Positions 1 to 5,037 of a stretch of DNA of 5,037 nt are shown in pieces (the stretch's first letter is position 1; every line of letters begins with the position of its first letter). The translations under genes were made by a program, and so were the position numbers. Below the pieces are notes generated by a model. The model was not told the origin of the DNA. It searched no databases and worked only from the letters and a program-made list of their open reading frames with translations. Source of the DNA: Enterocloster bolteae (GTDB taxonomy: Bacteria > Bacillota_A > Clostridia > Lachnospirales > Lachnospiraceae); assembly GCA_021769025.1 (NCBI GenBank), contig JAETTS010000229.1:1-5037 (forward strand), read 5' to 3'.

Positions 1-791
1 TGAATACAGGTATAACCGTAGGATTTATCGGGTTTGGCAATATGGCGCAGGCTATGGCAAAGGGGCTGCTTTTTAAGGAGGTTCTTCTGCCCAAACAGAT
101 CTGTGCCTGTGCAAAAAATTGGGAAAAGCTGTGCCAGAATGCCGGCAGTCTGGGAATCAGGCCATGCAGGGATGCCAGAGAAGTGGCTGAGATGGCAGAT
201 CTGGTTGTGGTGGCGGTAAAGCCTTATATGATCCAGGAAGTGCTGGGGCCGGTGAAGGATATTTTGAAAGATAAAATCGTAGTTTCGGTTGCGGCTGGAT
301 GGCTGTTTGAAACGTATGAGGAGATGTTGATTCCTGGTACCCATCATATCAGTACGCTGCCCAACACCCCGGTATTGGTGGGAGAGGGGATTTTCGTGTG
401 CGAAAAGACCCATTCCTTAACGGATGAGGAATATAGGATCTTTAAGGAATTGTTTGCACCGATTGGCATGATACAGCTGGTGGACACGAAGCAGTTTGGG
501 ATTGCCGGAACCATCAGCGGATGCGGGCCGGCATTTGCAGCTATGTTTCTTGAGGCATTGGCGGATGCGGCGGTTCTTCATGGACTTCCAAGGGAATTGG
601 CTTATGGACTGTCCAGCCAGATGATCGCAGGAACCGGAAAACTGCAGCGGGCTGTGAAGGAGCATCCGGGAGTGATGAAGGACGCAGTTTGTTCGCCGGG
701 GGGAACAACCATAGTCGGAGTCGCAGCTTTGGAACAGAATGGATTTCGGGGTGCGGTGATCGAAGCGGTAGACAGAATCATGAAAAAATAA
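1..791 (+). CDS. proC: Pyrroline-5-carboxylate reductase, 5' end cut by one base
   Basis: This enzyme reduces 1-pyrroline-5-carboxylate to L-proline with NAD(P)H, the last step of proline synthesis in the cytoplasm. The window opens on TG, and reading on in frame gives (M)NTGITVGFIGFGNM, so the start is most likely an ATG whose A lies one base outside the window. That makes a 263-residue protein, normal for the family. The Rossmann dinucleotide-binding motif GFIGFGNM is at residues 8-15, so the ATG at base 42 (residue 15) is internal and not the start. Other family marks are VVAVKP in the nucleotide-binding domain, STLPNTP at 118-124, SGCGPAF at 173-179 opening the helical dimerisation domain, and CSPGGTT at 231-237, the substrate-binding signature. 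The C-terminus, ending near AVDRIMKK, is slightly short but complete. No upstream partner is visible, and a long gap separates it from prmA, so it is probably a separate unit. The family call is firm; only the exact first codon is inferred. Confidence 0.96.
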   Translation, partial: NTGITVGFIGFGNMAQAMAKGLLFKEVLLPKQICACAKNWEKLCQNAGSLGIRPCRDAREVAEMADLVVVAVKPYMIQEVLGPVKDILKDKIVVSVAAGWLFETYEEMLIPGTHHISTLPNTPVLVGEGIFVCEKTHSLTDEEYRIFKELFAPIGMIQLVDTKQFGIAGTISGCGPAFAAMFLEALADAAVLHGLPRELAYGLSSQMIAGTGKLQRAVKEHPGVMKDAVCSPGGTTIVGVAALEQNGFRGAVIEAVDRIMKK

Positions 792-835
792 GGAAAGCCA
801 GATACCTTTTAAACGGCATCAAAGGTATGATGCAA

Positions 836-952
836 TGAAAAATGCGTCGGACCGGTTTCCCGGTAGCCGACGCATTCTTCCGTCCTGCCATTGTTCTTTT
901 GTACATTGAGATGACTTTTCTTTGACAGTACATTAAGGATTCTTTTGTACTT
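836..952 (-). ncRNA. Possible leftward small RNA, speculative
   Basis: On the - strand an extended -10 box (TG-T-TATTAT; hexamer at + positions 964-959) would start a transcript near 952. That transcript would open with a 5' hairpin (AGTACA/TGTACT, 951-927), continue through an A-rich linker, and end in the large hairpin 880-837 with a modest U-tract. Hairpin, open linker and terminator hairpin over about 117 nt is a common small-RNA layout. Against it, no -35 box sits at the right distance, the U-tract is weak, and the same hairpin can be explained as the proC terminator. I recognise no known RNA family here. Confidence 0.2.
837..880. terminator. Strong hairpin after proC, probable terminator
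   Basis: AATGCGTCGG (841-850) pairs perfectly with CCGACGCATT (867-876). ACCGG (851-855) pairs with CCGGT (860-864), leaving a TTTC loop and a two-base AG bulge. Three more flanking pairs (837-839 with 878-880) extend the stem past one mismatch. It lies 46 bases after the proC stop, so ending proC transcription is the obvious role. The following bases on the + strand (CTTCCGTCC) make a poor U-tract. Read leftward, the stem is followed by TTTCATTG, which is somewhat better. It may therefore act in both directions or mainly leftward. The fold is plain from the sequence; the function is inferred. Confidence 0.7.
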
Positions 953-983
953 TTCTCTATAATAACAGATTACTCTTTTGTAT
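894..983. repeat. Three direct copies of TCTTTTGTA around a TATAAT box
   Basis: TCTTTTGTA occurs at 895-903, 941-949 and 974-982. The first two extend to TTCTTTTGTAC. A second short repeat, GTACATT(G/A)AG, occurs at 901-910 and 928-937. AGTACA (927-932) and TGTACT (946-951) form an inverted repeat around AAG/CTT. A perfect TATAAT lies at 958-963 between copies two and three. The TTGACA at 922-927 is 30 bases from it, too far for a normal sigma-A promoter, although a weak TGTACT hexamer lies 18 bases downstream of it. The cluster could be a regulator-binding array or chance in a T-rich tract; no gene is directly driven by it. Confidence 0.35.
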
Positions 984-1207
984 GCTTGTGATTGAGGTTG
1001 TAACTTCGTAATGCAAATCGGAATTTTCGGTTTTCGGTTTCTTTTAGCTTGTTATGTCTTAAATATGTGTTTGCAATACTGTAAAAAATAGTTGTAGGGT
1101 TTCTTGTGAATAGACTGCCGCATAAGATGATACCTAAAATTACGGCATTGGTTCGGCAACCCGGAGGCTGCTGGCAGGACGGGTATTTCTCATCCGTTCA
1201 ATAGAAT
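984..1207. other. Non-coding stretch, with a GC-rich foldable island at 1113-1198
   Basis: No credible gene is visible in this part of the proC-prmA gap. Its first part is T-rich, with a tandem TTTTCGG pair at 1024-1037. From about 1113 the composition turns GC-rich and several stems can form. TGCCG (1116-1120) pairs with CGGCA (1143-1147), GGTT (1150-1153) with AACC (1158-1161), and CCCG (1160-1163) with CGGG (1180-1183). CTG/CAG nests inside the last of these, and ACGGGT (1179-1184) can pair with ATCCGT (1192-1197). Some of these overlap, so not all can form together. It could be part of an untranslated RNA, but nothing matches a family I know. Confidence 0.3.
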
Positions 1208-1230
1208 AATGCGTAGGAATGCATTTTTAT
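1208..1230 (+). terminator. Weak terminator-like hairpin with T-run
   Basis: AATGC (1208-1212) pairs with GCATT (1221-1225) around an eight-base loop, and the stem runs directly into TTTTTATT. Five base pairs, mostly A-T at the base, is marginal for an intrinsic terminator. It would make sense only if something upstream, such as the foldable island at 1113-1198, is transcribed rightward. It may equally be the start of the A/T-rich tract that precedes the prmA promoter. Confidence 0.2.
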
Positions 1231-1267
1231 TGCAAAAAAGATTAAAAACCATATTTTTACAGAATAA
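1224..1267 (+). promoter_or_regulatory. A/T-tract upstream of the prmA promoter, UP-element-like
   Basis: Phased runs of T and A (TTTTT, AAAAAA, AAAAA, TTTTT) fill the 45 bases immediately before the -35 region at 1268. Such tracts commonly bind the alpha subunit C-terminal domains of RNA polymerase and could compensate for the poor -35 hexamer. This is inferred from composition and position only. Confidence 0.35.
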
Positions 1268-1296
1268 TTGTAGAAATCTAAAATATGTGCTATGAT
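1268..1296 (+). promoter_or_regulatory. Sigma-A promoter of the prmA operon, extended -10
   Basis: TATGAT (1291-1296) matches five of six bases of the -10 consensus and is preceded by TGC, giving an extended -10. TTGTAG (1268-1273) lies exactly 17 bases upstream as a weak -35, matching only TTG. Transcription would begin near 1303, giving a leader of about 155 nt before the prmA ATG. It is the best promoter in the intergenic region and the only good candidate in front of the four downstream genes. Confidence 0.6.
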
Positions 1297-1302
1297 AGAC
1301 CA

Positions 1303-1457
1303 TACTTAACAGGCGACGGGTTGCGCCATATGCGGTTACCTCGTAAAAAGAGAAACCGTTTGTGAGACGAAACCCCGCAACGGGAATTGTTCTGACGACA
1401 TAGCAGATATCGTAAAGGGACACATAGTGTTAATATATAAAAGTAGGAGGAACCTCC
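1303..1457 (+). promoter_or_regulatory. Structured 5' leader of prmA, unclassified RNA element
   Basis: The predicted leader is long, and its first 80 bases are rich in mutually exclusive helices. GGCG (1312-1315) and CGCC (1324-1327) close a hairpin whose loop contains GGGTT (1318-1322). That can form a pseudoknot with AACCC (1371-1375). A second hairpin, CGGTT (1333-1337) with AACCG (1354-1358), lies in between, with CTC/GAG nested in it. Competing pairings are GTTGCG (1320-1325) with CGCAAC (1376-1381) and CCGTT (1356-1360) with AACGG (1379-1383). A small ACAC/GTGT hairpin lies at 1420-1430. The hairpin, joint, hairpin and pseudoknot layout recalls small riboswitches such as the fluoride class, but the conserved 3' strand of that class is absent. 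A short resemblance to the SAM-I core (GACGAAACCCCGCAAC) lacks the rest of that fold. No leader terminator is visible, so any control would more likely act on translation. Confidence 0.4.
1445..1457 (+). promoter_or_regulatory. prmA ribosome binding site that can fold on itself
   Basis: AGGAGG (1445-1450) is a near-perfect Shine-Dalgarno sequence seven bases before the ATG at 1458. The bases between it and the ATG include CTCC (1454-1457), which can pair with GGAG (1446-1449) around a GAAC loop. The hairpin would hide the ribosome binding site and abut the start codon. Its strong match also fixes the prmA start. Confidence 0.75.
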
Positions 1458-2417
1458 ATGAAATGGAAAAAGTTTACACTGACCACCACAACCCAGGCTG
1501 TTGATCTGATCAGTAATTTGTTTGATGAAATCGGCATTGAAGGGATTGAGATTGAAGACAACATTCCTCTGACAGAGTACGAGACAAAGGGAATGTTTAT
1601 TGATATATTGCCAGAACTGCCGCCAGATGACGGAGTAGCCAGGGTCAGCTTTTATCTGGAAGACCTTTCCAAAGAGGAGGGGATCCTAAGGGAGATTGAT
1701 AAAGGGCTGGATGAATTAAGCAATTTTGTGGATGTGGGCCAGAGAACGATCACCACGTCGGAGACGGAAGACAAGGATTGGATCAATAATTGGAAGCAAT
1801 ATTTTAAACCATTTACGGTGGAGGATATCCTGATAAAGCCTACCTGGGAGGCAGTCCCAGAAGGGGACAGGGACAAGCTGTTGATTCAGATTGACCCTGG
1901 GACAGCCTTTGGAACCGGACAGCATGAGACGACTCAGCTTTGTATCCGCCAGCTGCGTAAATATATGACAGATGGGGCACAGGTGCTTGACGTGGGTACG
2001 GGAAGCGGAATATTGGGAATTACAGCCATTAAATTAGGCGCGGGGAACGTATTGGGGACAGATCTGGATGAGAATGCCATTACAGCTGTAGGAGAGAACC
2101 TGGAAGCCAATGGGATTGGAAGCGACCGTTTCCAGGTGTTGAAGGGAAATATCATAGATGATATTCAGGTGAAGGACAGGGCCGGGTATGAATGCTATGA
2201 TATTGCAGTGGCCAATATTCTGGCTGATGTGATTATCCTTCTTCAGAAGGAGATACCAATGCATCTGAAGGAAGGCGGGATCTTCATCATGTCCGGAATT
2301 CTTGATAAAAAGGAAGGGGCTGTGAAGGAGGCATTGGGTCAGAACCAGGATTTGGAGATCATTGAGACAACTTCCCAGGGGGAGTGGGTATCCATAACAG
2401 CCAGGAAACGGAGATAA
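1458..2417 (+). CDS. prmA: Ribosomal protein L11 methyltransferase
   Basis: PrmA uses S-adenosylmethionine to methylate ribosomal protein L11 on amino groups. The 319 residues match the family's usual length. The N-terminal substrate-recognition domain covers roughly residues 1-60 and begins WKKFTLTTTTQAVD. A linker follows, then the family motif W108..NW112KQYFKP. The Rossmann-type methyltransferase domain fills the rest. DPGTAFGTGQHETT (146-159) is the PrmA-specific signature, VLDVGTGSGILG (176-187) is the SAM-binding glycine loop, and VANILADV (251-258) carries the N-[IL]-[LA]-type active-site motif IV. The start is supported by AGGAGG seven bases upstream. It is the first gene after the promoter at 1268-1296 and ends three bases before rsmE, so the two are surely co-transcribed. 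prmA is next to rsmE in many Firmicutes, often after dnaJ; here dnaJ is not upstream. Confidence 0.96.
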   Translation: MKWKKFTLTTTTQAVDLISNLFDEIGIEGIEIEDNIPLTEYETKGMFIDILPELPPDDGVARVSFYLEDLSKEEGILREIDKGLDELSNFVDVGQRTITTSETEDKDWINNWKQYFKPFTVEDILIKPTWEAVPEGDRDKLLIQIDPGTAFGTGQHETTQLCIRQLRKYMTDGAQVLDVGTGSGILGITAIKLGAGNVLGTDLDENAITAVGENLEANGIGSDRFQVLKGNIIDDIQVKDRAGYECYDIAVANILADVIILLQKEIPMHLKEGGIFIMSGILDKKEGAVKEALGQNQDLEIIETTSQGEWVSITARKRR

Positions 2418-2420
2418 GGC

Positions 2421-3179
2421 ATGCACCATTTTTTTGTACCTCAGAATCAGATCGATGAGAAGAAGATCCTGATCGTCGGCCCGGATGTCAATCATATAAA
2501 AAATGTATTGCGTATGAAGTGCAAAGAAGAACTTCTGGTCAGCGACGGTCAGGGGACAGACTATCACTGTCGGATTCTGGAGATCCGGCCAGAGGCGGTT
2601 TTGGCTGAGATCCTGGAGGTGGATAAGGACGGGAAGGAACTTCCGGCCAGGCTGTATCTGTTTCAGGGGTTGCCCAAACAGGAGAAAATGGAGTGGATCA
2701 TTCAGAAGGCGGTAGAGTTGGGAGCCTATGAGATCATTCCGGTTGCGACGGCTCGTTCAGTGGTAAAATTGGATTCCAGAAAAGAAGAAGCCAAAAGGAA
2801 GCGCTGGAACAGCATCGCAGAAAGCGGGGCAAAGCAATCAAAGCGCAGCGCGATTCCACAGGTAAACCGTGTGATGAGTGTGAAAGAGGCTTTGGAATAT
2901 GGAGCGGATTTTGACATAAAACTGATTCCCTATGAGAATACCCGGGGAATGGATTCGACGAGAGAACAGGTGGAACAGGTGAAGCCTGGGATGAGCATAG
3001 GGATTTTTATTGGCCCGGAAGGTGGATTTGAGGAAACGGAAGTGGAACAGGCGATGGCAGCAGGCTTTTGCCCGGTTAGTCTGGGAAAGCGGATTCTGCG
3101 GACAGAAACTGCTGGTATGGCAATGTTGTCTGTTCTTATGTACCATCTGGAGACACTGCAAGAAGACGATCATGCTTAA
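2421..3179 (+). CDS. rsmE: 16S rRNA (uracil-1498-N3) methyltransferase
   Basis: RsmE methylates N3 of U1498 in 16S rRNA of the assembled small subunit, using SAM. The 252 residues are typical. The N-terminal PUA-like RNA-binding domain contains H25IKNVLRMK. The C-terminal SPOUT (knotted) domain contains IQKAVELG, R128WNSIAESGAKQSKRSAIP (128-146), IGPEGGF (197-203) and LGKRILRTETA (221-231); the last two form the SAM-binding knot. At 137-142 the reading is AKQSKR where the E. coli and B. subtilis proteins have a Glu before the Gln. This is probably lineage variation rather than a defect. The start follows the prmA stop by three bases, with GGAG at 2410-2413 inside the prmA end, which suggests translational coupling. 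The stop lies 16 bases before the desulfurase ATG. Confidence 0.96.
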   Translation: MHHFFVPQNQIDEKKILIVGPDVNHIKNVLRMKCKEELLVSDGQGTDYHCRILEIRPEAVLAEILEVDKDGKELPARLYLFQGLPKQEKMEWIIQKAVELGAYEIIPVATARSVVKLDSRKEEAKRKRWNSIAESGAKQSKRSAIPQVNRVMSVKEALEYGADFDIKLIPYENTRGMDSTREQVEQVKPGMSIGIFIGPEGGFEETEVEQAMAAGFCPVSLGKRILRTETAGMAMLSVLMYHLETLQEDDHA

Positions 3180-3195
3180 AGGAGAGAAAAGCATC

Positions 3196-4350
3196 ATGGA
3201 AGCATATTTTGATAACGCTGCAACCACGAAAGTGTTTGACAGTGTAAAAGACATGGTAGTAAAGGCCATGACGGAAGATTATGGGAACCCGTCGGCCAAG
3301 CACCAAAAAGGGGTGGACGCGGAGAACTATATAAAGGAGGCCAGAGGCATCATTGCAAAAACCTTAAAGGCACAGGATAAGGAGATTCTGTTTTCATCCG
3401 GCGGCTCCGAGTCCAACACTATGGCAGTGATCGGCACGGCCCAGGCATACCGCAGAGCTGGCAACCACATCATAACTAGGAGCATTGAGCATGCGTCTGT
3501 GTATAATCCTCTGGGATATTTACAGGAGCAGGGATTTGAAGTTACCTACCTTCCGGTGGATCATAAAGGGCACATCAGCCTGACTGAGTTGGAACAGGCC
3601 ATCCGGCCAGATACGATTCTGGTATCTGTCATGTATGTGAATAATGAGGTAGGAGCTGTGGAGCCAGTGGAGGAGATCTCCAGGGTGATAAAAAAGAAGA
3701 ATCCGGACACGTTGTTCCATGTAGATGCTATCCAGGCCTATGGGAAATTCCGGATCTGTCCGAAACGGCAGGGGATTGATCTTTTAAGTGTCAGCGGGCA
3801 TAAGATTCATGGCCCTAAAGGAGTTGGATTTCTGTATATCGGCGAGAAGGTAAAGATAAAACCATTGATTTATGGCGGCGGACAGCAGAAAGGGCTGCGC
3901 TCCGGTACGGAAAATGTGCCAGGAGTGGCAGGGATGGGAGTGGCGGCAAAGGAAATCTATACAGACCACCAGGAGAAGATGGATCGTCTGTATGAATTAA
4001 AGGATTACATGATAGACAGGCTGAAAGAATTGGACGGGGTTTTTATCAACAGCCAGCCAGGGAGAGAGAGCGCCCCTCAGATTGTCAGCGCCAGCTTTGA
4101 GGGTGTGCGAAGCGAGGTACTTCTTCACGGACTGGAGGAGCGGGGCATCTATGTGTCATCTGGTTCTGCCTGTTCTTCCACTCATCCGGGGGTTAGCGGC
4201 ACATTAAAGGGAATCGGTGTAAGGCAGGATCTTTTAGATGCTACAATACGTTTTAGTTTCGGGATGTTTAACACTATGGAAGAGATTGATTATGGGGTGG
4301 AAGCGTTGAAGGAACTGCTTCCCGTGTTTCGCAGATACAGGAGAGGGTAG
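3196..4350 (+). CDS. Cysteine desulfurase, IscS/NifS class I, likely ThiI partner
   Basis: This PLP enzyme converts L-cysteine to alanine and holds the sulfur as a persulfide for transfer to acceptor proteins. The start at 3196 is chosen because GGAG (3181-3184) precedes it and the protein then opens MEAYFDNAATTK, the usual N-terminus. The 384 residues are normal. Visible marks are GGSESNTMA (PLP phosphate region), H99 in SIEHAS, YVNNEVGAVEP, H175-V-D177-A-I-Q180 (PLP ring contacts), SGHK203IHGPKG with the Schiff-base lysine, RSGTENVPG, and SSGSAC326SS with the catalytic cysteine. An in-frame ATG at 3172 would add eight residues and overlap the rsmE end; it is less likely. A desulfurase directly before thiI is the arrangement of B. 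subtilis nifZ-thiI, where it serves tRNA 4-thiouridine formation. No iscU-type scaffold follows, so I infer the same dedicated role rather than Fe-S assembly. I leave the symbol empty because iscS, nifS and nifZ cannot be separated by eye. Confidence 0.94.
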   Translation: MEAYFDNAATTKVFDSVKDMVVKAMTEDYGNPSAKHQKGVDAENYIKEARGIIAKTLKAQDKEILFSSGGSESNTMAVIGTAQAYRRAGNHIITRSIEHASVYNPLGYLQEQGFEVTYLPVDHKGHISLTELEQAIRPDTILVSVMYVNNEVGAVEPVEEISRVIKKKNPDTLFHVDAIQAYGKFRICPKRQGIDLLSVSGHKIHGPKGVGFLYIGEKVKIKPLIYGGGQQKGLRSGTENVPGVAGMGVAAKEIYTDHQEKMDRLYELKDYMIDRLKELDGVFINSQPGRESAPQIVSASFEGVRSEVLLHGLEERGIYVSSGSACSSTHPGVSGTLKGIGVRQDLLDATIRFSFGMFNTMEEIDYGVEALKELLPVFRRYRRG

Positions 4351-4404
4351 GATAGAGGTACAAAAGAGTTTTGAGATCGCTCTGGATATAGAATGGAGGA
4401 ACGT

Positions 4405-5037
4405 ATGTTATATCAATCATTTCTAATTAAATATGCGGAGATTGGGACCAAAGGGAAGAACCGATATCTGTTTGAGGATGCCCTGATGAAACAGATCCGC
4501 CACGTATTAAAAGAGGTGGAAGGAACCTTTTCTGTGTCTAAGGAAACAGGAAGAATCTATGTGGATGCCAAGGGAGAATACGATTATGACGAGGCGATTG
4601 AGGCGCTGAAGCGGGTGTTTGGAATTGCATGGATATGCCCCATGCTGCAGATTCAGGAAAAGGAATTTGAGCAGTTGAAAGAGCAGGTAATTTCCTATGT
4701 GGACCGGGTTTATAAAGATAAGCATGTGACATTTAAAGTGGACTCCCGAAGAGCGGATAAAAATTATCCAGTCTCATCAGAGCAGATGAACCGGGATCTG
4801 GGCGAGGTGCTCCTGGAGGCGTTTCCGGAGATGAAGGTGGACGTACATCACCCCCAGGTGCTTTTGAAGGTGGAGGTACGAAACCTGGTGAATATATACT
4901 CAGAGATGATCCCAGGGCCAGGTGGGATGCCTATCGGAACCAATGGGAAGGCCATGCTTCTTCTGTCCGGAGGGATTGACAGCCCGGTGGCAGGGTATAT
5001 GATTGCCAAGAGGGGAGTAAAGATCGACGGGGTATAC
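4405..5037 (+). CDS. thiI: tRNA 4-thiouridine synthetase ThiI, 3' end cut by window
   Basis: ThiI adenylates U8 of tRNA and replaces its oxygen with sulfur from a cysteine desulfurase persulfide. In many bacteria it also takes part in thiamine thiazole synthesis. Only the first 211 residues, MLYQSFLIKYAEIGTKGKNR onward, are present; the reading frame is still open at the window edge, and the family is about 390-400 residues without a rhodanese domain. The N-terminal ferredoxin-like domain spans about residues 1-60. A THUMP tRNA-binding domain follows, including FKVDSRRADKNYP (110-122). GGMPIGTNGKAMLLLSGG leads into the ATP pyrophosphatase PP-loop SGGIDSP (188-194). GGAGG (4395-4399) lies five bases before the ATG. 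The 54-base gap after the desulfurase holds no obvious terminator, so the genes are probably co-transcribed. Whether a C-terminal rhodanese domain exists cannot be seen. Confidence 0.95.
   Translation, partial: MLYQSFLIKYAEIGTKGKNRYLFEDALMKQIRHVLKEVEGTFSVSKETGRIYVDAKGEYDYDEAIEALKRVFGIAWICPMLQIQEKEFEQLKEQVISYVDRVYKDKHVTFKVDSRRADKNYPVSSEQMNRDLGEVLLEAFPEMKVDVHHPQVLLKVEVRNLVNIYSEMIPGPGGMPIGTNGKAMLLLSGGIDSPVAGYMIAKRGVKIDGVY

Noticed and set aside
42..44. ATG at 42 as the proC start
   Set aside because: It would remove the GFIGFGN part of the nucleotide-binding motif; the frame is open and conserved back to base 3, and TG at 1-2 fits a cut ATG.
922..963. A standard promoter made of TTGACA (922-927) and TATAAT (958-963)
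   Set aside because: Both hexamers are perfect, but the spacer is 30 bases, far beyond the usual 16-18.
1303..1384. A fluoride riboswitch
   Set aside because: The first hairpin (GGCG, loop, CGCC) and the pseudoknot layout are similar, but the conserved CUGAUG..GCCUAC-type 3' strand is missing and the genes have no link to fluoride export.
1366..1400. A SAM-I riboswitch core or a hammerhead ribozyme
   Set aside because: GACGAAACCCCGCAAC resembles part of the SAM-I core, but the upstream GG-GGGA region and closing helices are absent. CGAAAC and CTGACGA resemble hammerhead core strands, but the stems needed between them cannot form.
792..1457. An insertion-sequence remnant or a CRISPR array in the long intergenic region
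   Set aside because: There are no terminal inverted repeats with target duplication, no transposase fragment in any frame that I recognise, and no regularly spaced repeats of CRISPR length.
2034..2567. A long - strand open frame of 177 codons across the prmA-rsmE junction
   Set aside because: It lies entirely opposite two strongly conserved genes, shows no motif, and has no ribosome binding site. It is a shadow of the coding sequence.
3010..3195. An upstream in-frame ATG at 3010 that would lengthen the cysteine desulfurase by 62 residues
   Set aside because: The extra part overlaps the conserved SPOUT end of rsmE in another frame and resembles no desulfurase sequence. The start at 3196 has a ribosome binding site and the normal family N-terminus.

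Overview
The window reads as an ordinary housekeeping segment from a low-to-mid-GC Firmicute. It is most likely a clostridial Lachnospiraceae-type genome, judging by strong AGGAGG-type ribosome binding sites, the protein styles, and the prmA-rsmE-cysteine desulfurase-thiI order. The family assignment is inference from these features; no search was run. All five confident genes lie on the + strand.

Layout. Bases 1-791 hold proC, the last enzyme of proline synthesis. It lacks only the first base of its probable start codon. Bases 792-1457 are a 666-base intergenic region, unusually long for such a compact stretch. It contains a strong hairpin after proC, a cluster of TCTTTTGTA repeats around a TATAAT box, a GC-rich foldable island near 1113-1198, an A/T-rich tract, a good extended -10 promoter (1268-1296), and a leader of about 155 nt. 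The leader has several competing helices and ends in a Shine-Dalgarno sequence that is complementary to the bases just before the ATG. From 1458 onward the genes are tightly packed: prmA (1458-2417), rsmE (2421-3179), an IscS/NifS-type cysteine desulfurase (3196-4350) and thiI (4405 to the window end, truncated).

How the genes work together. prmA, rsmE, the desulfurase and thiI look like one transcription unit devoted to the translation apparatus. PrmA methylates ribosomal protein L11 and RsmE methylates 16S rRNA. The desulfurase probably supplies persulfide sulfur to ThiI for 4-thiouridine in tRNA, and possibly for thiamine thiazole. proC appears separate, being set off by the hairpin and the long gap.

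I see no mobile element, CRISPR array, tRNA or rRNA, and no clearly new multi-gene system. The part most worth a second look is the non-coding region 792-1457, above all the structured leader of prmA, which I could not match to any riboswitch class I know.
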